A DNA stretch of 64,000 nucleotides from Arthrobacter sp. KBS0703 (GCF_002008315.2 NZ_MVDG02000001.1:1488001-1552000), one strand, 5' to 3'. Shown: positions 9,643 through 19,477, counted from the stretch's first letter. Translations and numbers: made by a program. Notes: generated by a model from the letters alone, not told the origin.

Positions 9643-9773
9643 ACGGCCAGCGCCCCTGCCAGTGTGCTTCCGACAAGGCCCAGCAGGATCAGGACGGTGA
9701 CGCCTTGATCCTGGGCGTGGACGCAGGCGTGAGCCCCGGGCGGTGTCGTGGCCAGACCCTGCCCGGTGGACAT
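9639..9773 (-). CDS. possible 44-residue membrane peptide
   Basis: A short frame (MSTGQGLATT...) ends in a hydrophobic helix, VTVLILLGLVGSTLAGALAV. Its stop codon overlaps the stop of the convergent zinc-finger gene. There is no clear ribosome site. The flank of the second module copy does not preserve it. It may be real or chance. Confidence 0.25.
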   Translation of the reverse strand: MSTGQGLATTPPGAHACVHAQDQGVTVLILLGLVGSTLAGALAV

Positions 9774-9997
9774 GTTGTGCGCAGCCGTGATCGGCGCCGT
9801 TTTCTGCCCCTCTGAGTGTCAACGTCGGACCCGTCGGATGACCCCCAGCAGGAAGGGCGGTCTCAGATAAAACGAACACGGCAGCGGCAAGGCGATCCGC
9901 ATCCAGGCCGCCGGTGGTCTGCGGATCGCGCTCTAGCCTGATCCTGGCGCTGCTCCGCGCGGTGTTCGATGTGCCTGACGAAAAAACCGGAAATTCC
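9774..9997. other. non-coding gap
   Basis: No gene or clear repeat was seen between the zinc-finger module and the convergently placed antitoxin-like gene. Confidence 0.3.
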
Positions 9998-10519
9998 CTA
10001 CTCGAACACGCTCTGCTTGAAGGCGCGAATTGCCTCGATTACCGGGGCTGCACCGTCGATCAGGTACACGTCGATGGGTCGGGCACCCAGATACGGCTCC
10101 TGACCTTCCAGCCAAAGCCTGGCCTGCGCGGGTGTGAACGCGCTGTACAGGTGGCCCACCAGAGCATCCAGGTCGGCGAGCTGTGCGCGGTTCTCCTCGT
10201 TTGGAGCATCCTGCCCGGACACCCACCGGCCGGGCCTGTCCTTATTAACACCGAGCAGTGCTGCCACGGCGTTGTTGCCGAGCGCGTTCACCAGGCGCTG
10301 CGTGATGGCTCTCGGACCGTAGTCGGGTGCGTCTTTCAAGCCGGCCAGGTTGACCGTGACCGTCTTAGCCGACGCCTTGCCCCGGCGCGGGGCAAGGCGG
10401 GGCGAGACCTTGAACCCCTTGGGCAAAAGAATGACGCCATTCCGCATTTTGACCGGGGTCTCCCGGCCGTCGCCTTTCAGGATGACGGTGTGCTCCTCGG
10501 CCCGCGGCTGCCTTTCCAT
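9998..10519 (-). CDS. MbcA/ParS/Xre (DUF2384)-like antitoxin or regulator
   Basis: The start at 10519 is chosen because TAGCGT lies 6 nt upstream, a leaderless promoter; an ATG two codons earlier is possible. The 173-residue protein has a basic N-terminal part (LLPKGFKVSPRLAPRRGKA), then ALGNNAVAALLGVNKDRPGRWVSGQDAPNEEN, which reads as a helix-turn-helix, and a DUF2384-like tail (LYSAFTPAQARLWLEGQEPYLGARPIDVYLIDG). Family members are antitoxins of RES- or MbcT-type NAD-degrading toxins and repress their own promoter. No RES toxin lies beside it, so this is an orphan or has been separated from its partner. Family call is by pattern only. Confidence 0.6.
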   Translation of the reverse strand: MERQPRAEEHTVILKGDGRETPVKMRNGVILLPKGFKVSPRLAPRRGKASAKTVTVNLAGLKDAPDYGPRAITQRLVNALGNNAVAALLGVNKDRPGRWVSGQDAPNEENRAQLADLDALVGHLYSAFTPAQARLWLEGQEPYLGARPIDVYLIDGAAPVIEAIRAFKQSVFE

Positions 10520-10565
10520 GGCCAAACGCTATCTGTTGGGTGAAGCGACCGGAAGATCCTCGACC

Positions 10566-10907
10566 TTAAGGACCGCCCATGAGATCGCAGACGAAGACGC
10601 CGTCCGCGGTGCGGATCGAAATGGAAGTCACCACACTGTCCCCCGGCGGCGGGTCGGCGGCGTAGACGTCGGCGCCGCCGGCGGTCTTACCGCGCACGGT
10701 CAGTCCGTCCAGGGTCCGCCCCGGCCACGGCTTGGCGTCGGGCCCGCAGTTGAACTCGCGGTCATCGTACTGGACCTTCGACGGCACCTCTTTCGGCGCG
10801 AGTGTCCAATCCGAGGTCAGCAGGTGGACCTCCCACAGCCTGACCCCGACCGGGACCAGGACGATTACCAGCATGGCAGCCAACACTGCCGACAGCCCAC
10901 GCCTCAC
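10566..10907 (-). CDS. membrane-anchored or secreted protein of unknown function
   Basis: GTG start at 10907 behind ATTGGGGGAAAA, a G-run ribosome site seen at several genes here. The 113 residues start with a signal anchor (LSAVLAAMLVIVLVPVGV), then an outer domain with two cysteines (FNCGPD, VFVCDLM) that could form a disulphide. The family was not recognised. It ends 47 bp before the antitoxin-like gene starts and runs in the same direction. Confidence 0.6.
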   Translation of the reverse strand: MRRGLSAVLAAMLVIVLVPVGVRLWEVHLLTSDWTLAPKEVPSKVQYDDREFNCGPDAKPWPGRTLDGLTVRGKTAGGADVYAADPPPGDSVVTSISIRTADGVFVCDLMGGP

Positions 10908-11036
10908 TTTTCCCCCAATGTCAGTTCTGGCACCTGTAACAGGTCAATCATGGCGGTAGCCGGACCATGACCCTGGTCCGGCTACCAAATAGTGCAGCGG
11001 TGGTGATCTTCCGCAGGCGCGAGGCCCGACCGGGCT

Positions 11037-11894
11037 TTAGTTGCCCGCAAGCGTGAAGGAACTCCAGCCGCTGGTGAAGGTCTGGCGCGGGGCCCAGGAG
11101 CTCTTGCCGGTCTGGTAATAGTGCAGGACGCCTGCGATGTCCCGCGCCATCAGACCGACTGAACCGTGCGGGCCTGGCACTGAGATCGTCCGGATGGAGG
11201 TCATGCTGTTCCATCCACTGCCGATGGTCGCGCGGGTCTCGGAGATGAATGAGCCGCCACCGCTCGCCCGGTACAGCTTCATCTGGCCGGCAGCGTTCTT
11301 GGCAACGACGTCGTTGTTGCCGTCCTTGTCCCAGTCCAGCAGGTTGAAGGACAGTCCGTTCCAGAAGGCGCCGATTTTCACCCGCGGCGACAGGTTCTTT
11401 CCTGAAGGGTTTCCGTAGTTGAACAGCTCACCGGTGGCGTTGTTCCTGGCAATGATGGAGGGGTACTTGTCCGTCCGTTTCCACTCGCCAACGGTGATCT
11501 CATAGTTCTGCCAGCCACTGCCGATGGTGGAGTCCGTGAACCCACCGGTGCTGATCCCCTGGCGGAAGGTCAAGGTGCCGTTCTTGTTCTGCACGATCAG
11601 ATCCGGAACCACATCAGCGTTCCAGTCGGTCACGAAGAACGCTTTAGGGAGTGCGGCCCCAGCCGGTCCGATGGCGCGCCGCGCCGCCGTCTGCAGCCCC
11701 TGAGACACGGAGGTGTAGGACCAGAGGGTTCCGCCGGCGTCGTACGCAACGACATTGGCGGTGGAGTCAATCGAGAAGTTCCAGTTGGTATGCGGCGTTC
11801 CTGCTGCTTGCGCGGGCAGGGCGGTGACCGCTGCGAGGCCCAGGGCAAACGCGATTGCTGCGAATCCGGTCCTGGTACGAATTGTCCTTTTCAT
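11037..11894 (-). CDS. secreted FG-GAP/VCBS-repeat protein
   Basis: The start at 11894 gives a clean signal peptide (MKRTIRTRTGFAAIAFALG... ending LPAQAA); GGGGGAAGG lies about 12 nt upstream. The 285-residue product has repeated blocks of the type VTDWNADVVPDLIVQNKNGTL and LLDWDKDGNNDVVAKNAAGQM, which are calcium-binding FG-GAP/VCBS repeats that form a beta-propeller. Each is followed by an IGSGW tag. Such proteins are usually surface-associated or binding modules. No catalytic domain is attached. Confidence 0.75.
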   Translation of the reverse strand: MKRTIRTRTGFAAIAFALGLAAVTALPAQAAGTPHTNWNFSIDSTANVVAYDAGGTLWSYTSVSQGLQTAARRAIGPAGAALPKAFFVTDWNADVVPDLIVQNKNGTLTFRQGISTGGFTDSTIGSGWQNYEITVGEWKRTDKYPSIIARNNATGELFNYGNPSGKNLSPRVKIGAFWNGLSFNLLDWDKDGNNDVVAKNAAGQMKLYRASGGGSFISETRATIGSGWNSMTSIRTISVPGPHGSVGLMARDIAGVLHYYQTGKSSWAPRQTFTSGWSSFTLAGN

Positions 11895-12026
11895 GTGGCT
11901 GCTGAGCCTTCCCCCATATGTTCCGATAGATACACTTGCTGAGTTTCCGCCGCATCCCCTTTGGTTACACATGACAACAAGAATTTTCTGTGTCGTCAGC
12001 AGCCGCCAAGAAGGAACATGCGCAGA

Positions 12027-12731
12027 TTACTCGCGTGCCGGCAGAGTCCCATTCTCGACGTACCGTGAACGGGCCGCTGCCCGCTTCGGCCGGACAGCGT
12101 CTTTAGGGGCAGGCGCACCGTCGTAAGTCTTCATGTACCTGTAGAGCGTCGCCTTGGACCAGCCCACCGTCTTGGCAGCATGCGCGGCGGTCTTGCCCTC
12201 GGCCATCAGCCGGCGCGCCGTGAGGACCCGCTCTCGGGCGACCGATTCCTCCATCGGCGCCGGCCCAAACCGGACGCCGCGCTTCTGGGCGCTGATCACT
12301 CCGGCCCGGACCCGCTCATTGATGAGCTCGCGTTCGTACTCGGCCAGGGTTGCCATGATCGCCAACTGCATCCGCCCCTGGACGCTGGTTGGGTCCAGGT
12401 TGTCCATGATCGAGTGGAGCCGGACGCCGCGGGACGTGAAATCGTTGACGGTGTTCAAGACGTCGATCACGGATCGTCCGATGCGGTCCAGCCTCCAGAA
12501 GTACACGTCATCGTCTTCGCGGGCGTAATCCATCAGGGCTTTCATGCCGGGGCGCTCCTTCGCTTCCCTGGCCCCGGAGAGTTCGTCGGTGAAAATCCGC
12601 TTCGGATCCACACCGACAGAGATGAGCGCCTCGATCTGCATGCTGGCATCCTGATCGGAGGTGGAGATGCATGCGTATCCGAGTTTCACCGAAAGCTCCT
12701 GTTGTCGCAGTCCGGGTTTCTTTGAGGACAT
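12027..12731 (-). CDS. serine recombinase of the resolvase/invertase family
   Basis: The start at 12731 (MSSKKPGLRQQ) is preferred; the frame is open to 12806. The protein has the resolvase N-terminal domain: GYACISTSDQD with the nucleophilic serine, DELSGAREAKERPG, FWRLDRIGRS, and the long E helix (LAIMATLAEYERELINERVRAG). The C-terminal helix-turn-helix reads GKTAAHAAKTVGWSKATLYRYM, followed by a ~30-residue basic tail. It recombines DNA at a short site, as in cointegrate resolution or inversion. Three TGAGAC motifs lie upstream at about 12732-12830 and could be part of its site. It lies at the edge of the defence cluster and may have served in its acquisition. Confidence 0.85.
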   Translation of the reverse strand: MSSKKPGLRQQELSVKLGYACISTSDQDASMQIEALISVGVDPKRIFTDELSGAREAKERPGMKALMDYAREDDDVYFWRLDRIGRSVIDVLNTVNDFTSRGVRLHSIMDNLDPTSVQGRMQLAIMATLAEYERELINERVRAGVISAQKRGVRFGPAPMEESVARERVLTARRLMAEGKTAAHAAKTVGWSKATLYRYMKTYDGAPAPKDAVRPKRAAARSRYVENGTLPARE

Positions 12732-12871
12732 CTGAGACAACAACTTGTACCGGCTTGGTGAGACATTCTTTGCCTCCGAACGGCGGAAAAACCGGCAGTG
12801 GAACAAAAGTGTTATGACCTATAGTTCCTGAGACGCACGGCCAGGCGCACACCTTTCCGCGCCTTCGTAGG

Positions 12872-13906
12872 TCAGTTCGGCAGGGTCGGCAGCTTCAGCA
12901 ACTCGTGGAAGAACCCCGACAGCACACCTTCAGCTTTTCTACGGTCCACGAATTCCTGGCCACCGAACCGGTACACTTCGTACCCATCCAGCCGCAGCCT
13001 TCGATCTTCGGCCACCATTGAGGCGTACAGGTCGGGCCGGGGACCCCTCGCGTCCGAGTAATGCTGCTTGCCGTCCAGCTCTATGACGACACGGCGACGG
13101 TTCGGTAAGAGCAGAAGGAAGTCCATCCGCTGGCGGACCAGCGGGCTGCCTTCCCTCTTGCTGTACGGGTCGTAGTGCAGGTACACCTGCGGGATCAGGG
13201 CAGGCAAGTCGAAGCCGTGGGTTCTGTAGAGGGCGCAATAGCTGTCGAAGATAAGCTTCTCTGCGGCGTTGTCACCCATGGACAGCTTGAGCCGGCGGTA
13301 GAGGTCCCTGGCGACTTCCGGCTCGGCGTCGTCCGGGACCTTTTCCGTCTTGGCCCACCAGGCGACGAGAGCTCGCCACGTCAGCCCCTCAGGGGGAAGG
13401 GCCCTGTCGTAGACGAGACAACGGTCGGCGTGCTCAACGATCTGGATGTCGTTATTAACAGCGTCCCGCAGTACGATCCTGGGCTTGGGTCCGTCCGCGG
13501 CGAAGATGAGGTTCTTCAGCTCCCCCGCGACGCCGCCAGCCCCCACCAGTGTGAGGAGATGCTCAAGTTCGTCTGACGGGTAATCCTCATGCACTTTGTG
13601 CCCAAGGGAGATGAGCTCATCGAGCGTGAGCCCGTTCAGCTTCTTTTCCACATATCGGGACTTGCCCGACCAGGGGTCCTCACTTTCCCCTGCCAGTTCG
13701 AGCCCGTAGCGGATGCATTCTTCGGCTACCTCATAGGCCTTCGCCTCCGAAAGCGCTCCGGCGATGGCACTCCGCAGGGTCTTCACGGTTGCTTGCCGGG
13801 GTAGCTCGCGGGCCGCTGGGCCTTGGAGTAGTCCAGCGAGGACGTCAAGGGGGTTGCCAGTGGCGGGGCCTGGGTGCGAAGTCACATGCCAAGTTTCCCA
13901 GCGCAT
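12872..13906 (-). CDS. AbiJ-like abortive-infection protein with PD-(D/E)XK nuclease domain
   Basis: The start at 13906 has GAAGGA about 8 nt upstream. The N-terminal part (ALSEAKAYEVAEECIRYGLEL...SKSRYVEKKL) follows the pattern of AbiJ N-terminal domains. The C-terminal part reads QRMDFLLLLPNRRRVVIELDGKQHYSD...MVAEDRRLRLDGYEVYRFGGQEF: Asp, then E-x-D/K with the Lys in DGKQHY, as in DUF559/Vsr-like nucleases. AbiJ proteins stop phage by killing or halting the infected cell; nuclease attack on nucleic acid is the inferred mechanism. It runs in the same direction as the large NACHT gene, which ends 64 bp upstream. The AbiJ subgroup is not certain. Confidence 0.65.
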   Translation of the reverse strand: MRWETWHVTSHPGPATGNPLDVLAGLLQGPAARELPRQATVKTLRSAIAGALSEAKAYEVAEECIRYGLELAGESEDPWSGKSRYVEKKLNGLTLDELISLGHKVHEDYPSDELEHLLTLVGAGGVAGELKNLIFAADGPKPRIVLRDAVNNDIQIVEHADRCLVYDRALPPEGLTWRALVAWWAKTEKVPDDAEPEVARDLYRRLKLSMGDNAAEKLIFDSYCALYRTHGFDLPALIPQVYLHYDPYSKREGSPLVRQRMDFLLLLPNRRRVVIELDGKQHYSDARGPRPDLYASMVAEDRRLRLDGYEVYRFGGQEFVDRRKAEGVLSGFFHELLKLPTLPN

Positions 13907-13970
13907 GTGAGGATTCCTTCGCTCGCCACGGCAGTGCCAGGTTTCGAGATGCTGAAAACCATGGACCCAC

Positions 13971-16900
13971 CTAGACTCTGGGGACGCTGGGTACCCACTC
14001 TTTATCCTTCGCTTCGTCGGCCAGTGCTGATTCCCGGTTGGAGGCAGAATGCCAGCTTTCTGCTGCGCTTACCCAGGCGCTCGGGTACGCTGCAGGGTCC
14101 TGGAGGATGAGGCGCGTGATCCTCGCATCCGCCGGGGACCCGACATGCCCGAGTGTGACGGGACAGTCAGGCCCGAGCGCGGCTAAGGCCCGCACCAGAT
14201 GGTCGCTGAATCCGTGAACCAGCCGGTAGGTAACGGCCTCGGCGACGCTCCAGTTGTGAGGCGCCGGCGAGGCCATCTCCAGGAGCTGCTCATCACTCAG
14301 GGGCTCCAAGGGGTCGCCATCGTGGTCGGCCGTGAAGTGGGATACGACAAGTGCCACGCGATTCGACAAGTGCGCAGCGGCAGCGAGGACCTCATCACTG
14401 AGCCGGCGCGGAATACGGGTTGCCCCAAGTCGGCTTGTTGACGTGGCAAAGGCATGAAAGTCGTCGTCCGATGCATCCGCCAGGATACCGGCAACATTCA
14501 CCAAATGTTCCTCCACGATACTGTCATCAGCCGTCGCCAGGAGGGCAAAGGCCCACGTCCGCCGTGAAAGAGAATCCTGGTACTTCTCATAGTTGGCTTC
14601 CCACCATCCAGCCTGCGGCTTCTTGCGAAGGGCCATGACAAGAGTCCCGTAGTCCACGTCGGGACCGAAAAACTTTCCGTCCCTGTCGGCCGAGCCTTCA
14701 GGTTGCGTATCCCGGGTGGCGGCTCCAATGACTGCTATGTCCGCGGCAAGCCAGCACGGACCATGCAGCCGGGCCAGTTCCCGTGCCGCATTCTGCCAAG
14801 GCTCCGTGGTGCCTCTCTGACCCATCGCCTGTGATCGCGCCGCCTGCTGAAGACGCCTGTACCGGTCATCCTTGGCGACGAGAGACTTGAAGAACTCTGA
14901 TCGGGGAGGACGGTCCGTCTGCTCGGTCCAGAAATGCCGGGAGGGAACGAGCGTCCCCTCCCGGTCTTCGCCGGCAAGGCGGATGAACCAAAACGGCCGC
15001 ATGCTCCGGAGCAGGTAGCCCGCCTGGCTTGTGCTGGTGGTTTCCACCTCGGAACACCAGCCATCGAGGACTGACCGGAGGAGCCGGGTGTCTTGGTCTG
15101 CCCCCCACTCAGGTGATGCACCTGCCAGCAGAGCGGAACGGCAGGAGTCCGCGTCGATTAGTCCGAGTCGCTCCGTTACGGGGTGACTAAGCCCGGGGAC
15201 TCCAAAGGTGCCACCGACTTCCAGCCAGGCAGACTCCAGGCGGGTGCCGAGAGCAGCCTCTGCCTTCGGGCGCCACCATGCTGCAAAGGACTTGGCGTCG
15301 GTCAGGTGGTGCTTGCGCAGCATGGAGACGCGCGTGAGGGAGATGTGAGCATCGGGCGCCCGCTCAACGCTGTCCATCAATGCCGACGCCAAGTCGTCCC
15401 CGCCAGACGTTGCCGCCAGCCTTGGAAAGCTCGTCCCGCGAGCCTCGGGCGAGGTTGCCAGTCTGACCGTAAGGTCATCGGTAAGCAGCTTGGCGACGTC
15501 ACGCTGCACCGCCTGCTTATTGGCAAAGATTCCGTCACTTAGCAAGGTCCAGACTGCGAGGCGTTCCTGCAGAGGATGCGCCCCGTCGGCCAGTGCCTCC
15601 TCCAAGCCATACCTCAAACTGGCCAGCTCGTTTGGATTGGCAAAGCCCGCGTAAAACCTGGCAGTGTTCATCCAGTAGTTCCGCTTGATGAGTTCCTTCA
15701 GTACGTCGGATTTTGGAAGCGGATCGCGGCGGTCCTGCCCAGCCCATTCGGCGAGGAACTTCGCAGCGAAGTATTCCCGGACGGGCTGCACGGCAAACTC
15801 GAAGGTCCCTTCGGACTTGCTTGTGAGCGCCCAAAATCGGTCAGTTACGGCCTGGAAGAGATCCTCAGCACGGTCAGCTGGCCCACCGGTTCGACGGAAG
15901 TAGAGAAGCAGGGTGTCCTGGATAGCCTGCAGCGTCATGCGGTCGGCCCCCCGCTCACTCTCGACTCCGGACTGCATGTGCCATCCGAGGAAGGACGTTA
16001 CTTCAATGACGTGCGGAACATGGTCTCGATGGATCTGCTGCTTGTTCACCTCTCGGTCCATGAATGTAGCCATGTAATCCGTATACAGAGGCGTCCTGTT
16101 TATCGGCACAGCATCACCTTTCCTGCTTATCAGGAACAGCAGGATCGTCAGCTGCATCGGGTTGTCAGCGAGCTGGGCTACATGGTCGTAGGTCGTCCGC
16201 TCCTCAAAAGTGCGTCGCAGCTTCTGAAGCGCCAGGCCTCGGATCCCGTTCACGTCCGTCCAGCGCTCGACAAATTCCCGCTGCAGCTTGGCATCCAAGG
16301 GGCACAATTCAAGGGTCTGGAACTTCTCCTTGTCCGGTTCAGGCAAGCTTGCGGCGTTCGGACGTGCCGTCACGAGGATCTGGAAACGGCGCTTTGCCTC
16401 AGAACGGCCCATTCTCCACGAGAATCGATCGATCTCTTCCAGAACCATTTTTCGCAGGCGTGGATCACCGACCTCGTCTAGACCATCCAAGACAAGCAGG
16501 CTCGGATATCTCTCCAGGAGGCTCTGAAGCTGCTCCACCGTCACACGCCGGCCGCCACTGTGGAAGGTGCAGAGAGCCACCAAGAACAGCTCCAGGGAAC
16601 GCTCGTCCCTGCGCCGATCGCGGGCCCTGCGGGTGATTTCTTCTTCGCCAAACGGGTCTCGGCCCGAGAGCCACAATGCGTAGTCGCTAAGGTCGACTCG
16701 GAGGGGCAGTTTAGGGTCGGTGACCGCCGGCAAGTCCGTGGCGGCCGCGAGGTCAGGTTTGATTGAGGCTCTGTGAATCTGGCAGAGGTACTGGCCAAGC
16801 GTGGATTTGCCCTGACCTGGAACACCAAGAAGGTATGTCAGCGGAAACAGGGAGTTCAGCAAATAGGCGACGGCGCCGGTGGCCTCCTCTAGGTCGTCAT

Positions 16901-17744
16901 GATCTGCAAAGAAGCGCTCCTTTGAAGAACCTGGCTGTGGGACCTTTCGTGCCTGGACGTCTACGAAAAGGTCGGCGATGTCTATCCGATCCATGTCGAG
17001 CTGGGAAAACTTTATCTTCGAGTCGTCTCCCCACTGTGAAGCCATAACTTTGAGGATTGTTTCCCTCATCTCATGCGCCGCGCCATCCTTACTGGCGCCA
17101 AAGATCAGGTATCGGATCGCTTCCGTCCCGGCCAGCATCTCCTGGTAGGACCACTTCAGCGCATCAGGCGCTGAGTCCACTTCGGCGTCGATGTCTGCCT
17201 GCCACCAGCACTCCACCGGAATCCCGAATTCCTTGCTGAACTCGTCGAGTGACACCTGGAGTTTTTGCATGCTGCCGGTGTCATTTCCGGTGGTTGTACC
17301 GGCAACAGAGGTCATCAGGATGTAGCGGGAGATGCCCTTCTCACGCACCAGTTCCAATATCCTTGGGCGCTCACCCTCGATGGTGGTCTTCAGCCACGTG
17401 TGGGGGTTCTGCTGGACCTTGCTGGACCACTTAACCTGGTAAATGATGCTGCCGTCAGAGATGGCATCAATACCCCCGTCGGACATCCCCACGGGGAAGC
17501 ATCTGACGGGGTCGTATTTCAGGCGAAGCAGTGCCCCGCACAGTTGCTGGAAAGAACCTTCACTGAGCCGGGGGTACAGGTACTTGAACGAGTTTCCCGG
17601 CTGCTCCGAGGCGGCCCGCGGAGCCCGCCGAGGGCCGGATTGCTGTTTTCCCCGTGACGCCCGGACAACCGGCCGGGGCGCGCCAAGGGCCGTCGCGAAG
17701 GGATTCGATCCTGGTCGCGGCCTACCGGGAGTTCCTGAGTCCAT
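13971..17744 (-). CDS. STAND NTPase with N-terminal REase-like and central NACHT domain (Avs/bNACHT-type defence protein)
   Basis: The start is placed at 17744 because CAGGAT lies 7 nt upstream in a GGCAGGATGG context shared with the starts at 46998 and 50264; ATG 17753 and GTG 17786 are alternatives. The 1257-residue protein begins with an Mrr-like PD-(D/E)XK module: LSEGSFQQLCGALLRLKYD, then GGIDAISDGSIIYQVKWSS with the acidic and QVK catalytic positions. The NTPase follows: Walker A GVPGQGKSTL, Walker B LLVLDGLDEVGD, sensor-like LVTARPN, and a winged-helix-like stretch. The remaining ~600 residues are helical and unrecognised, probably a target sensor. Such proteins detect phage proteins and activate the nuclease. 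It is divergent from the CoiA-like gene at 17909. Confidence 0.78.
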   Translation of the reverse strand: MDSGTPGRPRPGSNPFATALGAPRPVVRASRGKQQSGPRRAPRAASEQPGNSFKYLYPRLSEGSFQQLCGALLRLKYDPVRCFPVGMSDGGIDAISDGSIIYQVKWSSKVQQNPHTWLKTTIEGERPRILELVREKGISRYILMTSVAGTTTGNDTGSMQKLQVSLDEFSKEFGIPVECWWQADIDAEVDSAPDALKWSYQEMLAGTEAIRYLIFGASKDGAAHEMRETILKVMASQWGDDSKIKFSQLDMDRIDIADLFVDVQARKVPQPGSSKERFFADHDDLEEATGAVAYLLNSLFPLTYLLGVPGQGKSTLGQYLCQIHRASIKPDLAAATDLPAVTDPKLPLRVDLSDYALWLSGRDPFGEEEITRRARDRRRDERSLELFLVALCTFHSGGRRVTVEQLQSLLERYPSLLVLDGLDEVGDPRLRKMVLEEIDRFSWRMGRSEAKRRFQILVTARPNAASLPEPDKEKFQTLELCPLDAKLQREFVERWTDVNGIRGLALQKLRRTFEERTTYDHVAQLADNPMQLTILLFLISRKGDAVPINRTPLYTDYMATFMDREVNKQQIHRDHVPHVIEVTSFLGWHMQSGVESERGADRMTLQAIQDTLLLYFRRTGGPADRAEDLFQAVTDRFWALTSKSEGTFEFAVQPVREYFAAKFLAEWAGQDRRDPLPKSDVLKELIKRNYWMNTARFYAGFANPNELASLRYGLEEALADGAHPLQERLAVWTLLSDGIFANKQAVQRDVAKLLTDDLTVRLATSPEARGTSFPRLAATSGGDDLASALMDSVERAPDAHISLTRVSMLRKHHLTDAKSFAAWWRPKAEAALGTRLESAWLEVGGTFGVPGLSHPVTERLGLIDADSCRSALLAGASPEWGADQDTRLLRSVLDGWCSEVETTSTSQAGYLLRSMRPFWFIRLAGEDREGTLVPSRHFWTEQTDRPPRSEFFKSLVAKDDRYRRLQQAARSQAMGQRGTTEPWQNAARELARLHGPCWLAADIAVIGAATRDTQPEGSADRDGKFFGPDVDYGTLVMALRKKPQAGWWEANYEKYQDSLSRRTWAFALLATADDSIVEEHLVNVAGILADASDDDFHAFATSTSRLGATRIPRRLSDEVLAAAAHLSNRVALVVSHFTADHDGDPLEPLSDEQLLEMASPAPHNWSVAEAVTYRLVHGFSDHLVRALAALGPDCPVTLGHVGSPADARITRLILQDPAAYPSAWVSAAESWHSASNRESALADEAKDKEWVPSVPRV

Positions 17745-17908
17745 GGGGACCATCCTGCCGTATTTCCACTCGCCCTTACCTCTCACGCTGCCCGACCCGT
17801 TCCACGCGTGTCCAAGCGAAATTGTCTATTGACATACAGGCGGGCCACCGTGGTCGAATCTCTCCCAAAGCCGGAAACCCGGCTCTTAACTATGGGGGTA
17901 ACGGGACA

Positions 17909-19312
17909 ATGCTGCTGACAGCCATGCTCGACGGGAGCCGGGTCGATGCCACCACGTACACAGGTGCGGCGTGGTCCGAGCTGCAGGAGTCCGAGGAGCG
18001 GAAACGGCTGGTCATGCCGCTGTGTGGCATCCGGGCGGTGGCCAAGAGCCGCGGCGCGTCCACACAGTACTTCGCCCATTACCGGACGGCCGAATGCAAA
18101 GCTGATCATGGTGGGGAGTCACCTCAGCACCTTGCAATGAAAACGGCGCTGCGGGACCGGATCAACGCGACCGAACGATGGCATGCCATCGTCGAATTCC
18201 CGCATCCTTCGCGGGAATGGACCATTGACGTCCTGGCGGAATCCGATGACAGGAAGCGTCGAATAGCCTTCGAGGTCCAGCTCTCTTCGCAGGCCCCCGA
18301 GAGATACCAGCACAGGAGCCAGCGCTACTTCAACGATGACGTGTTCCCCGTCTGGATCGTCCCCCGCCGCCTGGAGTACAGCCGGATTGAAATACCGTTG
18401 GTCGTGACGGGCTTTGGAAAGAGCTCGGAAGTCCCTGAGGACCCGGTGGCGTTGATGGACCTGGCTGTCACCACTGATTTCCGGGATGAGGCTACCCTCG
18501 GCGCCTTGGTGGACAGCCTGCTCCGACGCGGCCACGGATGGCAACATGGCAGCCCTGCCGTGCAGATCGCCAGGCTCCAACGAGAAGAAGAGCGTGCGGC
18601 CCGGGCACGGGACGAGGAAAAACGTCGCCGGGAAGCCCTCGAAGCCCGCATCGAGGAGATGAACAGGAACAGCGCGCCGCCCGAAGCAGCCTTTGGCACG
18701 CATACTGTTCACACCGAGGACGGCCCGTTCGTCTGGGCAACGCTCAACCAGTGCTGGAGCTGCGAGCACCCCATGGTGCTCTGGAACGCGGAGTCGGCCA
18801 AACCTGGCCGCACCTATTCAACAGCCCCGGCCCTAGTCGTCAGGCGCGAAGTGGGGCTGAAGCGGTACGAGAACCACCCGGACGTCCACAAGGTCGTCAA
18901 TACATGGATGCGCGCCACCCGTTGCGATGTCGAGAAGGCCAGCATCCAGCCACGGCGCAGCAAGCAGAAGGCCGCCGAATACAGCGCGTTCGTCTGCCCC
19001 GAATGCGATGCGCTGATCGGCCAGATGTTCATCTCCTGCGTCAGGACCGAGAAGTGGTCCCTCATCAGCGCCCCGCTGCTGAAAAAGACCGAAAGCCGCC
19101 AGCCAACCAACTTATCCGCTGGCAAGGAAGATCCGCGAAAAGGTAAGCCGGCAAGGCAGAAGCCGCCCGCAGCCACGCCTGCACCAAGAGCGTACTACGG
19201 ACGGCCAACCGTCCCAGAAGAGCTGCAGACCGACCGGAAGAAAACCTTCGCCGAGCTCCATTCACCGGAAGGGGTTGCCGAAGCCCGGCGCAGGTTCATG
19301 GGAACGCTCTAA
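17909..19312 (+). CDS. CoiA-family nuclease-like protein
   Basis: The start at 17909 gives the typical family opening (MLLTAMLDGSRVDATTY). TATGGGGG lies 11 nt upstream. In the 467-residue product, FAHYRTAECKADHGGESPQHLAMKTALRDR and WTIDVLAES...IAFEVQLSSQAPERYQHRSQRYF form the CoiA-type PD-(D/E)XK core (E-x-Q). A coiled-coil (RLQREEERAARARDEEKRRREALEARIEEMNR) follows, then two CxxC pairs (QCWSCEHP, VCPECDAL) for a zinc site. CoiA was named in DNA uptake, but CoiA-like nucleases are common in actinobacterial accessory DNA. It sits back-to-back with the NACHT gene over a 165-bp gap, so a defence link is plausible. Confidence 0.75.
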   Translation: MLLTAMLDGSRVDATTYTGAAWSELQESEERKRLVMPLCGIRAVAKSRGASTQYFAHYRTAECKADHGGESPQHLAMKTALRDRINATERWHAIVEFPHPSREWTIDVLAESDDRKRRIAFEVQLSSQAPERYQHRSQRYFNDDVFPVWIVPRRLEYSRIEIPLVVTGFGKSSEVPEDPVALMDLAVTTDFRDEATLGALVDSLLRRGHGWQHGSPAVQIARLQREEERAARARDEEKRRREALEARIEEMNRNSAPPEAAFGTHTVHTEDGPFVWATLNQCWSCEHPMVLWNAESAKPGRTYSTAPALVVRREVGLKRYENHPDVHKVVNTWMRATRCDVEKASIQPRRSKQKAAEYSAFVCPECDALIGQMFISCVRTEKWSLISAPLLKKTESRQPTNLSAGKEDPRKGKPARQKPPAATPAPRAYYGRPTVPEELQTDRKKTFAELHSPEGVAEARRRFMGTL

Positions 19313-19477
19313 GCTGGGCAGCCTGATCAAGCGGCCACAGTAACCGAGCCTGGATTACGGGGACATAGGTCTGCACCGCCGGTAGTCTGCTGAGGACCGA
19401 AGACGTCGAGAACTTCCCGGGGGGAGCAGGCAGTATAGTTCCGGACACGAGAGCAGCTCGGTTATTAAGGGGGAAGC

